A stretch of DNA of 41,312 nucleotides from Oxalobacteraceae bacterium UBA6704 (GTDB lineage Bacteria > Pseudomonadota > Gammaproteobacteria > Burkholderiales > Burkholderiaceae_D): NCBI GenBank assembly GCA_002454505.1, contig DKJA01000144.1:1-41312 (forward strand), read 5' to 3'. This document shows, piece by piece, positions 25,147-33,284 of the stretch. The position numbers and the translations under genes are program-made. The notes beneath the pieces are model-generated. The model was not told the origin of the DNA, made no database searches, and saw only the letters and a program-made list of their open reading frames with translations. Each line of letters starts with the position of its first letter. The stretch's first letter is position 1.

Positions 25147-25159
25147 GGGGACTGTCCCC
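25147..25159. repeat. Single GGGGACTGTCCCC palindrome after selC
   Basis: This perfect palindrome (GGGGAC-T-GTCCCC) lies five bases after the tRNA-Sec CCA end. It is the same word as at 20548-20560. It lies between the convergent selC and the secreted-protein gene and could help end transcription, although no T-run follows. Confidence 0.85.
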
Positions 25160-25165
25160 GTTCCG

Positions 25166-25570
25166 CTATTTCTTCCCGCTGTTCGGCGCCGAATCAAAGG
25201 CCTTGCGCTCCGTCTCGCTGCCGGTCGTGTCGGAAGGCCGCAACTCCATCGCGCCTTCCGCGCCGCCGTCGCCATTCCCCGCGCCGCTGCCCTTGATGGC
25301 CGTTGCGCTGGAACCGGCGTCCACGCGCTCGCCGTCCGTATCGGCCTTGGCGGATTTCTTTGCGGCCCGCGCCGCGCCGGCGTTCTTGTCCTTCTGCTTG
25401 TTCGAGTTCTGCTGCGCCGTTGCCGTCTTGCCCGGCGTGGCCGTGGTGCCTTCCTTCGTATCGGATTTTGCCTGCGGCGGGTTGGCCATATTCGTCACGG
25501 AATGGCTCTGCGCGGCCGCCGTGGTGGCGACGATCGCTGCGGCGACTGCCGCGATCAGCTTGATCTGCAT
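25166..25570 (-). CDS. Secreted low-complexity hypothetical protein (134 aa)
   Basis: The product starts with a clear signal peptide (MQIKLIAAVAAAIVATTAAA, cleavage near AQS). The mature part is rich in Ala, Lys, Thr, Ser and Gly with alternating charge (for example NKQKDKNAGAARAAKKSAK) and is probably disordered. It has no cysteine or recognised domain. AAGGAG precedes the ATG at 25570 at good spacing. It is convergent with selC. The function is unknown; a periplasmic or surface location is inferred from the signal only. Confidence 0.75.
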   Translation of the reverse strand: MQIKLIAAVAAAIVATTAAAQSHSVTNMANPPQAKSDTKEGTTATPGKTATAQQNSNKQKDKNAGAARAAKKSAKADTDGERVDAGSSATAIKGSGAGNGDGGAEGAMELRPSDTTGSETERKAFDSAPNSGKK

Positions 25571-25695
25571 GGTGTTCTCCTTGGTTCTGAACGCGCCGGC
25601 AATGCGCCGGCCGATGCCTCATTCTGGCACGCTGCTCAGCAAGGAAACGTAGGAGTGCATGCCGTGCCGCGGTCGGCGCGATTCCCGGCGTTCGC

Positions 25696-26748
25696 TCACT
25701 TGCCCGGCAGCGCGCAGGGATGCGGCAACGGCACGCCGCCCGCCACCGGCGCGCGCGCAATATGGTTGAGCGGCAGCCACTGATAACCTGAACCGGCGGG
25801 CACGATATGGCCGAGGCCCGGGAATGAAATGTGCGCGGCGGCGACACAATCGCCCCGCTGCGCCGTTTCGGCGAACCAGCGCCGCCGTTGCAGGGCCGCC
25901 TGCGCGCCATCGCTGTCGTATTTGACGGTGACATCTGGCTCGGGAAACTGCACGGCCGCGACGTGCACCGCATCGCCCCAGACGAGCAGCCGTTCGCCGT
26001 CGCTCTCGACGACGTAGCCCGTGTGCCCCGGCGTGTGCCCTGGTGCCGGCACGGCCGTGATGCCCTCTTCCAGCACGCCGGCGCCGTCGAACGGCCGCAG
26101 GCGGCCGCTGGCGATATAGGGCCGCAGCGATGCCCGTGCGCCGTCGAACATCGGGCCCAGGAAACCCGGCGCGGCCGCCTTCCGCGCGGCGCTCAGCCAA
26201 TACTTCGCATCGATGCCGCTGACGCGCACGACCGCATTGGGAAACGCTGCGGCAGTGCCAAGCGCAACGCCGCCCACATGATCGGCATGCAGGTGCGTCA
26301 GCAGCACTTCATCCACCTGCTCCGGCAGGTAGCCGGCGGCGCGCAGATTGCCCAGCAGGTGGCCGCCGTCGGCACCGTACAGCGTGCCCGCGCCGCTGTC
26401 GATCAGCACCAGCTTCGCGCCGGTGTTGACGAGGAAGGCATTGATCGAGCCTTCGACGGGAGCCTTCAGGTAAGCGGCGGCCAACAATCTGTCGGCCAGG
26501 CCGGGGCTGGCCTTGTCCAGGCTGTCCTGCCCGCGCATCAATACCTCGTGGGCGGGGAATGGATGGGTACCGTCCAGCAGTGCCGTCACTTCGTAACGGC
26601 CCAGCGCGATGCGGTACCAGCCGGGTGCCTGGGCGGCGGCAAACGGCGCAGCGGCATGGACCTGCACCGCCGTGGCGGTGCACAGGGCGGCAACGGCGGC
26701 CAGCGTACAAACGGTGCGGCCGAACAGGCGTGCGGAAGATGGCAGCAT
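25696..26748 (-). CDS. Exported MBL-fold metallohydrolase
   Basis: This 350-residue protein has an N-terminal signal peptide or anchor (residues about 1-33) and a metallo-beta-lactamase fold. The metal-binding motif HLHADH occurs at residues 152-157, followed by PAPGHTPGHT and WGDAVH, which supply the remaining ligands. The overall pattern resembles the methyl-parathion-hydrolase and lactonase-like branch of the family rather than true beta-lactamases; the substrate is unknown. It is divergent from an alpha/beta hydrolase across a 158-base spacer. Confidence 0.85.
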   Translation of the reverse strand: MLPSSARLFGRTVCTLAAVAALCTATAVQVHAAAPFAAAQAPGWYRIALGRYEVTALLDGTHPFPAHEVLMRGQDSLDKASPGLADRLLAAAYLKAPVEGSINAFLVNTGAKLVLIDSGAGTLYGADGGHLLGNLRAAGYLPEQVDEVLLTHLHADHVGGVALGTAAAFPNAVVRVSGIDAKYWLSAARKAAAPGFLGPMFDGARASLRPYIASGRLRPFDGAGVLEEGITAVPAPGHTPGHTGYVVESDGERLLVWGDAVHVAAVQFPEPDVTVKYDSDGAQAALQRRRWFAETAQRGDCVAAAHISFPGLGHIVPAGSGYQWLPLNHIARAPVAGGVPLPHPCALPGK

Positions 26749-26906
26749 GGAGAACTCCTGTGTCGAGACCGGCCAGTTTGCCGGCCCGGCGGCAGTGCCC
26801 TAACCCCCACCCGTGGCGCCGGGCCCTCCCCCTTAGTAGGAGTAGACGCACGCCGATGCATTGCCGACAATCTCACCCATTGCCAACCAACGTTCAAGAG
26901 GACGCC

Positions 26907-27746
26907 ATGACCGCTCAACGCACCATCAACACCGTTACCGCCCGCGACGGCACGATCATCCGCTACACCGACTGGGGCGACGGTCCCGCCGTCGTGTTCA
27001 GCCACGGCTGGCCGCTGCAGGGCGACGCCTGGGAAGACCAGATGATGTTCCTGGCCGACCACGGCTACCGCGTGATCGCCCATGACCGTCGCGGCCACGG
27101 CCTGTCCAGCAAGCCATGGCACGGCAACGACATGAACACCTATGCCGATGACCTGCACGCCGTGATCGAGGCGCTGGACCTGCGCAACGCGATGCTGGTC
27201 GGTCACTCGACCGGCGGCGGCGAAGTGGCGCGCTATATCGGCCGTCATGGCACCGACCGCGTCGGCCGCGCCGTGCTGGTGGGCGCCGTCACGCCGCGCA
27301 TGCTGATCGGTCCGGACAATCCGAACGGCGTGCCGATGGAAGTGTTCGACGGCATCCGCGCCGGCGTGCAGGCCGACCGCTCGCAGTTCTTCAAGGACCT
27401 GGCCCATGCGTTCTACGGCGCCAACCGCGAAGGCGCGAAGGTGTCCGAAGGCGTGCGCGAAACGTTCTGGCTGCAGGGCATGCAGTGCAGCATCCGCAGC
27501 GCGTATGCGTGCATCAAGCAGTTCTCGGAAACGGACTTCACCGAAGACCTGAAGAAAATGACGATCCCGACGCTGCTGATCCACGGCGACGACGACCAGA
27601 TCGTGCCGATCGCCGCCAGCGCCCGCCGCGCCGTCGAGATCCTGCCGCAGGGCAAGCTGAACGTCTACGAAGGCGCGCCGCACGGCCTGCCGACCACCCA
27701 CAAGGACCGCCTGAACGCGGATCTGCTGGCCTTCCTGAAGTCCTGA
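26907..27746 (+). CDS. Alpha/beta hydrolase (non-haem chloroperoxidase-like)
   Basis: This 279-residue alpha/beta hydrolase has the catalytic triad Ser101 in VGHSTGGGE, Asp230 in IHGDDDQIVP and His259 in GAPHGL. The oxyanion-region motif SHGWPL, the tract RRGHGLSSKP and the GHSTGGGEV nucleophile elbow are typical of cofactor-free haloperoxidase/perhydrolase and arylesterase members. AAGAGG lies upstream of the ATG at 26907, which fits the family N-terminus (a far longer in-frame opening is spurious). The stop shares its A with the start of the DUF1275 gene, so the two are coupled. The spacer before it (26749-26906) shows two ATTGCC words but no firm promoter. Confidence 0.9.
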   Translation: MTAQRTINTVTARDGTIIRYTDWGDGPAVVFSHGWPLQGDAWEDQMMFLADHGYRVIAHDRRGHGLSSKPWHGNDMNTYADDLHAVIEALDLRNAMLVGHSTGGGEVARYIGRHGTDRVGRAVLVGAVTPRMLIGPDNPNGVPMEVFDGIRAGVQADRSQFFKDLAHAFYGANREGAKVSEGVRETFWLQGMQCSIRSAYACIKQFSETDFTEDLKKMTIPTLLIHGDDDQIVPIAASARRAVEILPQGKLNVYEGAPHGLPTTHKDRLNADLLAFLKS

Positions 27747-28438
27747 TGAAACTGGAACCAAGCGACCTCTTCCTCGGCGTCAGCCTGGGCCTGCTGGCGG
27801 GCTACGTGGACACCGCCGGCTTTGTCGCCCTGTACGGGCTGTTCACGGCCCACGTGACGGGCAACTTCGTGCTGATCGGCACGGAGCTGGCCCGCCCGTC
27901 GCACGGCCCGCTGCTGCTGAAGTTCCTGGCCTTCCCGGCCTTCGGCATCGGCGTCATGCTGACCCGGCTGCTCGGCAATTCCTGCGAGCGCAGCGGCACG
28001 CAGCCGGTGCGGCCGATGCTGGTGCTGCAACTGGTGCTGATGGTGGCGTTCTTCGCCGCCGGCTTGGCGGCGACGCCGATCCAGCACAACGAGGCGCCGA
28101 TGGTGCTCGTCTGCGGCATGCTGGGCGCCGCCGCGATGGGCGTGCACAATGCCGTCGGCAAGCTGCAGTTCTCGCGCATCGCGCCGACGACGGTCATGAC
28201 GGGTAACGTGACGCAGCTGCTGATCGACCTGGCCGACATCGTCACCGGCCGCGGCACGCCGGCGATACGCGAGCGTTTCGTGCGCTTCCTGTGGCCGATG
28301 CTGGCGTTTGCCGGCGGCTGCATCGTGGGCGGCACGGCCTATGTGCAGCTGGGCTTCTGGTGCCTGCTGCTGCCGATCGCGATCCTGGTGGCGATGCTGC
28401 CGATGCGGTGGCCGGAGGCCAAGCACGCTCCCGCTTGA
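27746..28438 (+). CDS. DUF1275 (YoaK-family) membrane protein
   Basis: This 230-residue protein has about six hydrophobic segments and the family motifs AGYVDTAGFVALYGLFTAHVTGN near the N-terminus and a second GNVTQLLIDL near residue 150, where GNxT/HVTGN repeats are characteristic. The family's function is not established. It begins at the last base of the preceding hydrolase stop codon (TGATG), so it is in the same operon. It ends with a hairpin-forming stretch (CTCCCGCTTGAGCGGGA) and a strong terminator at 28458-28484. Confidence 0.85.
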   Translation: MKLEPSDLFLGVSLGLLAGYVDTAGFVALYGLFTAHVTGNFVLIGTELARPSHGPLLLKFLAFPAFGIGVMLTRLLGNSCERSGTQPVRPMLVLQLVLMVAFFAAGLAATPIQHNEAPMVLVCGMLGAAAMGVHNAVGKLQFSRIAPTTVMTGNVTQLLIDLADIVTGRGTPAIRERFVRFLWPMLAFAGGCIVGGTAYVQLGFWCLLLPIAILVAMLPMRWPEAKHAPA

Positions 28439-28457
28439 GCGGGAATGCAAGATGAAG

Positions 28458-28484
28458 CGGCCGGGATTCCGGCCGTTTTTTTTT
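28458..28484 (+). terminator. Intrinsic terminator after DUF1275 gene
   Basis: CGGCCGG (28458-28464) pairs with CCGGCCG (28469-28475) around GATT, followed by nine T residues. It faces the end of the convergent membrane-protein gene four bases further on. Confidence 0.93.
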
Positions 28485-28487
28485 GTA

Positions 28488-29093
28488 TCAGTCCAGCAGC
28501 CAGCCCAGGATCAGCGATGCCCACAACAGCACGCCGATGCCGACCCACACGAAATTGGCCATCGTCAGCTTGTCGTTGGTATCGCCGGCCGGATCGCCGC
28601 AACTCAGGTTGATCATGTGCTGTGCCCGCAACAGTCCCAGCAGAAGCGGCACCAGCGCCAGCCGCGACAGCGCGTCGATCAGCGGCGTTCCCATCGGTGA
28701 TCCTGCCAACCGGTCGAGGATGCTGGATCCCAGCGTCATTGCCACCATCGCCCAGGCGTGCGCCGTGTGATGCCAGCCGGCGACTTCGGGATGCCGTGTA
28801 CCATACTCGTGGATCTTGCGGAACAGCGAGTGGATGAAGAACAGCGAAAACAGCGCCCGCTGCACTGGCCAGACGTTGGTGCGGAACTGCGACGCTGCCG
28901 GCACATTGTCCTTGTAGTGGTCCCACTGCTTGTAGAACCAGTACAGGCTGTAACTGCCCCAGGTGCAGAGGTACAGGATCGTTGCCTTGCGCTTCGACAC
29001 CATATAGAACATCGACGGTGCGGCGGCAGTCGATGCGGCATTCCCGGATGCTGCGTGCTGCGCGGTCGCGTCCGCGTAGAGGGTTTCGGTCAT
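28488..29093 (-). CDS. Uncharacterised membrane protein, paralogue A
   Basis: This 201-residue protein has about five hydrophobic segments. After a variable, Ala-rich N-terminus comes FYMVSKRKATILYLCTWGSY, then YWFYKQWDHYKD, and near the C-terminus the block LSCGDPAGDTND before a last helix. The same order of motifs occurs in the next gene upstream, so the two are tandem duplicates with clear divergence. The FY-V-RK and WFYKQW region loosely recalls DUF4234-type proteins; I do not recognise a function. The ATG at 29093 matches the N-terminus of the paralogue; longer in-frame starts are arginine-rich. Confidence 0.75.
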   Translation of the reverse strand: MTETLYADATAQHAASGNAASTAAAPSMFYMVSKRKATILYLCTWGSYSLYWFYKQWDHYKDNVPAASQFRTNVWPVQRALFSLFFIHSLFRKIHEYGTRHPEVAGWHHTAHAWAMVAMTLGSSILDRLAGSPMGTPLIDALSRLALVPLLLGLLRAQHMINLSCGDPAGDTNDKLTMANFVWVGIGVLLWASLILGWLLD

Positions 29094-29167
29094 TGCTGTC
29101 GGTGGTTGCCGTAATGTCGCAATATTACCGGCAATCAATAACCTGCGACGGGATTCGTCAGGGTGTG

Positions 29168-29755
29168 TCAGCCCCGGAAACCGACGAGGATCAGGCCCCA
29201 CAGCAGGCCGCCGATGGCAAGCCAGACGTGATTCGCGGCAGTGAATCTGTCGTTGCTGTCACCACGCGGATCGCCACATGCCAGGTTGATCGCATCCTGC
29301 GCCCGCAGCATGCCAAACAACAGCGGCACCAGCATCAGCAGCGACAGCACATCGGTGGTGGGTGAGCCGATGGATTTGTTCGCGGCCCGGTCCAGCGCGG
29401 ACGAAACCAGCGTCAGCACGACCATGACCGAGGCATGCAGGTTGTGGCGCCAGGCTGCCACGGCGGCATGCTCCCTGCCATGCTCGCGCACCGCGCGGAA
29501 CAGCGCGTGAAAGAAAAATACCGAAAACAAGGCACGCGGCACCGGCCAGATGCTGCTCCCCCCTTTCGAGGCATATGGCTGGCCGTCCCGGTAGCAGTCC
29601 CACTGCTTGTAGAACCAGTAAAAGCCGTAGTAGCCTACCGTACCCAGGAAAAGAATCGCGGCCTTGCGACGCGAAACGACATAGAACATCGTCGCTGCCG
29701 GATCGCCGGCCGGGGTGTCCACGGCCGTGGTCGCCGCGTAGGGATTGTGGGTCAT
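29168..29755 (-). CDS. Uncharacterised membrane protein, paralogue B
   Basis: The product has 195 residues. The layout matches that of the downstream neighbour: FYVVSRRKAAILFLGTVGYY, YWFYKQWDCYRDG, a central amphipathic stretch (RALFSVFFFHALFRAV), and LACGDPRGDSND before a final helix. The start at 29755 gives a short polar N-terminus (MTHNPYAATTAV). The two genes are 74 bases apart on the same strand and probably co-transcribed. Retained identical motifs across a diverged pair suggest both are under selection. The function is unknown. Confidence 0.75.
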   Translation of the reverse strand: MTHNPYAATTAVDTPAGDPAATMFYVVSRRKAAILFLGTVGYYGFYWFYKQWDCYRDGQPYASKGGSSIWPVPRALFSVFFFHALFRAVREHGREHAAVAAWRHNLHASVMVVLTLVSSALDRAANKSIGSPTTDVLSLLMLVPLLFGMLRAQDAINLACGDPRGDSNDRFTAANHVWLAIGGLLWGLILVGFRG

Positions 29756-29819
29756 GGTCGTCGGAAGTGATTGCGCCAGCCTGAATATTACTCTGGAACA
29801 ACACCAACCGGGGCAATTC

Positions 29820-30443
<624 letters not shown>

Positions 30444-30535
30444 TGCCGCTCCGTGTTCTCCGCGCCGGCTGGCGCCGAGTGTGATCGTAGTCCGGCGGCG
30501 GCGGCGGCGCCATGCCACGAACGGGGGAGCCGATT

Positions 30536-30578
30536 TTGACCCAGATCAAAGTTCTCAGGCGGCAACAAAACCTATAAT
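30536..30578 (+). promoter_or_regulatory. FNR/Anr class II-type promoter of tlpA-like gene
   Basis: TTGACCCAGATCAA (30536-30549) matches the FNR/Anr consensus TTGAT-N4-ATCAA with one mismatch. A perfect -10 hexamer TATAAT lies at 30573-30578. The expected start of transcription is about 30584-30585, which puts the FNR site at about -41.5 to -42, the class II activation position. The ATG of the gene is at 30586, so the transcript may be leaderless. Confidence 0.7.
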
Positions 30579-30585
30579 CCGGCCG

Positions 30586-31080
30586 ATGAAAACCACCTCT
30601 TCCGCCCTCCTCCTTGCCGCGCTGCTGGCCATTGGCCCTGCCCGCGCAGCCCCAGTCGCTATTGGCGCGCCATTGCAGGCGGCCACGCTCGATCCGCTCG
30701 TCGGCCCCGGTCGCACGCTCGCTTCGTTCCGCGGCAAACCGCTTGTGATCAACGTCTGGGCCAGCTGGTGCGGCCCATGCCGCGCCGAGATGGCATCGCT
30801 CGACCGGCTGGCGCGCCGCTACCAGGGGCGCTTCAATGTGATCGGCATCTCCACCGACGACTATCGCGACCGCGCCAGCGCCTTCCTGCAGCAGGCACAA
30901 ACCTCGTTCCCGCACTACATCGACCACGACCTGCAACTGGAACTGATGCTGGGCGCCGACCGAATCCCGCTGACGCTCCTCGTCGACGCCCGCGGCCGCG
31001 TGCTGGCCCGCCACTACGGCAGCCAGGAATGGGACAGCAAGGAAAACGCGAAGGCCGTCACTCGCGCGTTTGGGATGTAA
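30586..31080 (+). CDS. TlpA-like exported thiol:disulfide oxidoreductase
   Basis: This 164-residue periplasmic thioredoxin-fold protein has a signal peptide (residues about 1-21, cleavage near ARAAP). The active site is WASWCGPC with Cys62 and Cys65. The cis-proline loop is in RIPLTLLVD. TlpA/ResA/CcmG proteins reduce apocytochrome c or copper-site thiols; its place facing the ccm operon supports such a role, beside the dedicated CcmG. No Shine-Dalgarno sequence is seen before the ATG, and the promoter elements suggest a leaderless message. The gene ends at a palindromic repeat element that separates it from the convergent ccm operon. Confidence 0.9.
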   Translation: MKTTSSALLLAALLAIGPARAAPVAIGAPLQAATLDPLVGPGRTLASFRGKPLVINVWASWCGPCRAEMASLDRLARRYQGRFNVIGISTDDYRDRASAFLQQAQTSFPHYIDHDLQLELMLGADRIPLTLLVDARGRVLARHYGSQEWDSKENAKAVTRAFGM

Positions 31081-31089
31081 TTGCTGAGG

Positions 31090-31266
31090 CCGTGTCCAAA
31101 AAGAGGGTTGACCCCCACGGTTGGACACGAACTCGGCCGTGCCTAATGGATGAGTCTGTGTCCAACCAAGGGGGCGTAGCAGAGGTTTCGCGGAGCCTGC
31201 TCCGCGCCTGCGCAGCGGTAATGGCTTGCAAGCCATTACTCCTTCCAACCCTCTTTTTGGACACGG
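31090..31266. repeat. Compound palindromic element, GTGTCCAA family
   Basis: A 21-base arm at 31090-31110 (starting CCGTGTCCAAAAAGAGGGTT) is the exact reverse complement of 31246-31266, enclosing 135 bases. Inside are a second GTGTCCAA dyad (CGTGTCCAA 31091-31099 with TTGGACACG 31121-31129), a further GTGTCCAA at 31158-31165, and the 20-base palindrome TAATGGCTTGCAAGCCATTA at 31219-31238. No protein is evident. The element fills the gap between two convergent genes. The same family recurs at 38839-38961. Confidence 0.88.
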
Positions 31267-31283
31267 GCTGAGCCTTAGCCAGA

Positions 31284-31904
31284 TCAGCCCGGCGTAAAGC
31301 CGTTGGCGAGCTTCACGAATGCATCGCGATGCGCGGCGACGGTTTTCGAGGGGCCGTAGGCTTGCAGCGTGATGCGGCCGATGGAGGTTTCCACCATCGC
31401 CACCAGCAGCGTCTGGTCGGCCTTGCGCTGGGCGCCGGGCAGCATGTTGGCGCCGCGGGTGTAGGCGCCTTGCAGCGTGACGAAGGTGACCTTGGTCATG
31501 CCGGCCTTGGCGGTCGTGGTGACGGGTTTGACGGGCTTGCCGGCAGCATCCGTCACTTCGGCGCTCCAGCGGGCGATGTTCACTTCCTGCGAGCCGCCGT
31601 CGCCGGTGGGGAAGAAGTAGGCCACCATCTCGCCGTCCTCGCCCACCTTTGCGCCCGGCAGCACGAACTGCGCGGTGCGCATGGCGCTGGCTGGTTCGAC
31701 CGGCGTCCACGCGGCCGGTGCGGGTGCGGACCAGCCGCGGATGGTCAGTTTGTCCGTCTTCGGCAGCGGCTTCAGCGCGACGGCGCCGGCCGGCAGGCCA
31801 TGCGACCCGGTGGCGTGCGGCGACGCAGGCTGTGCCGGCTGGCCAGCGGCAACGGCGCCGGAGATGACGAGAATGCCGCTCAGGGCCAGGATGATTGCTT
31901 TCAT
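31284..31904 (-). CDS. Exported hypothetical protein at end of ccm operon
   Basis: This 206-residue protein has a signal peptide (residues about 1-20, cleavage near AVAAGQP). The mature part is Pro/Ala-rich at first and then shows a beta-rich domain with RGWSAPAPAAWTPVEPAS and MVAYFFPTGDGGSQEVNIARW. I do not recognise a characterised family. AAAGG lies upstream of the ATG at 31904. It starts 25 bases after ccmI and is likely the last gene of the ccm transcript, so a link with cytochrome c assembly or the periplasm is possible but unproven. Confidence 0.75.
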   Translation of the reverse strand: MKAIILALSGILVISGAVAAGQPAQPASPHATGSHGLPAGAVALKPLPKTDKLTIRGWSAPAPAAWTPVEPASAMRTAQFVLPGAKVGEDGEMVAYFFPTGDGGSQEVNIARWSAEVTDAAGKPVKPVTTTAKAGMTKVTFVTLQGAYTRGANMLPGAQRKADQTLLVAMVETSIGRITLQAYGPSKTVAAHRDAFVKLANGFTPG

Positions 31905-31929
31905 GTGATTACCTTTGTTTTGGTTTGAT

Positions 31930-32799
31930 TTAAAGCTCGCCGGCGCCGTCTTCGCGCTGCTGGGCGACGCCGATGCTGTCGATGGTGTTGCGGGCCGTCT
32001 CCGAATCGGCCGGCACCAGCGGCAGGATTTTCTTCCACTGCGCCACGGCGCCGGCGAAGTCGCCCCGCTCGAACGCGGTGCTGCCCGACAGCGACAGCGC
32101 CTTGACGTTTTCCGGATCCAGCACCAGCGCGCGCTTGACGAGTTCTTCCGGCTCGCCCTGCATCGTGCGGCCCTGCGACATCGCCAGCACGTCGGCGAAG
32201 TCCACCAGCAGCGCGGGGTTGTCGCGTTCGAGGCCGATCAGGTGGCGGTAGGTTTTCGCCGCTTCGGCAAAGTTGCCCATGCTGGCGTAGGAGCGGGCCA
32301 GCATGGTCCAGCCGGCCACGTCGCCCGGCTTGTCCTTCAGCTGCTGGGCCATGCCGGCCACCAGTTCGGCCAGTTCGCCCTGCGCAGCCTGGCGCGCCTG
32401 TTCTTCGGATGGGATCAGTTGCGCCGGATCGAGCGCAGCCGGCGTGCCCACGGCGATATACAAACCGCCAGCCAGCACGGGCACTGCCAGCGCCAGCAGC
32501 ACGGCGGGCAAGCGTCGCACGCCACCCTTGCCGGCCGCGTCGGGCGCCGGTTCGGCGGGCACGTCGCTGGCCACGCGGCGTTCCAGGTCGCGGCGCGACG
32601 CGGCATAGCCGGCGGCATCGATGGTGCCGGCGGCCAGGTCGGCATCCAGCTCGCGCAGCTGGTCGCGCAGGATGGCCAGGTTGGCGACCGCGCGGGCCGC
32701 GGCGGTGCTGCGGGCGCTGTCGCGGCGCAGCAGCGGCGGCAGAATGAAGCACAGGGCGCACGCCGTCAGCAGCGCGGCGGCGAGGTAGAAGGCGGTCAT
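31930..32799 (-). CDS. ccmI: CcmI, cytochrome c maturation TPR chaperone
   Basis: This 289-residue protein is membrane-anchored by two helices (residues about 1-23 and 97-116) and has a C-terminal TPR domain (for example AGWTMLARSYASMGNFAEAAKTY and the later ALVLDPENVKALSLSG). CcmI presents apocytochrome c to the CcmF-CcmH haem ligation complex. The ATG at 32799 overlaps the ccmH stop by four bases and has AAGGAAAG upstream. In E. coli the equivalent domain is fused to CcmH; here the two are separate genes. Confidence 0.93.
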   Translation of the reverse strand: MTAFYLAAALLTACALCFILPPLLRRDSARSTAAARAVANLAILRDQLRELDADLAAGTIDAAGYAASRRDLERRVASDVPAEPAPDAAGKGGVRRLPAVLLALAVPVLAGGLYIAVGTPAALDPAQLIPSEEQARQAAQGELAELVAGMAQQLKDKPGDVAGWTMLARSYASMGNFAEAAKTYRHLIGLERDNPALLVDFADVLAMSQGRTMQGEPEELVKRALVLDPENVKALSLSGSTAFERGDFAGAVAQWKKILPLVPADSETARNTIDSIGVAQQREDGAGEL

Positions 32800-33284
32800 G
32801 GTCTTTCCTTGATCGATGGGGCGGGTTCCAGCAGCGTGGCGGCGCGCGCCAGGTCGGCGTCGGGCAGTTCCGGGTCGATGCTGCGGCGGCGGTGCAGCTG
32901 CACGGCCAGCACGGCAAAGCCGCCGGCCAGCAGCAGCGCCGGGCCGTACCACAGCAGCCAAGTGACCGACTTGACGGGCGGCCGGTACATGACGAAGTCG
33001 CCGTAGCGCGCCACCATGTAGTCGATGACCTGCTGCTCGGAACGGCCCTGCCCCAGCTGCTCGCGCACCTGGTTGCGCAGGTCGACGGCCAGGTCGGCAT
33101 GGGATTCGGCGATGGTCTGGTTCTGGCACACCAGGCAGCGCAGCTGCTCGGACAGCGCCAGCACCCGTTTTTCCAGCACCGGGTCGGCGGACAGGGCCGG
33201 TGCCACCGCGGCCGGCGCCGTCTGGGCCCACAGCAGCGACCACAGCAGCGCGCCAAAGCACAATCCCGTGAATAATTTACGCAC
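32796..33284 (-). CDS. ccmH: CcmH, cytochrome c maturation thiol-reductase
   Basis: The product has 162 residues: a signal peptide, a periplasmic helical domain with the signature LRCLVCQ (Cys50, Cys53), and a C-terminal transmembrane helix (about 108-127). CcmH helps reduce the haem-binding cysteines of apocytochrome c and works with CcmF. The start codon is GTG at 33284, with AAGGAG upstream at good spacing, and it overlaps the end of ccmG by eight bases. It is the short form without the TPR domain, which is encoded next as ccmI. Confidence 0.94.
   Translation of the reverse strand: MRKLFTGLCFGALLWSLLWAQTAPAAVAPALSADPVLEKRVLALSEQLRCLVCQNQTIAESHADLAVDLRNQVREQLGQGRSEQQVIDYMVARYGDFVMYRPPVKSVTWLLWYGPALLLAGGFAVLAVQLHRRRSIDPELPDADLARAATLLEPAPSIKERP

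Noticed and set aside
31090..31266. Insertion sequence with terminal inverted repeats
   Set aside because: The interior is only 135 bases and encodes no transposase, and no target duplication was seen; it is listed as a repeat element only.
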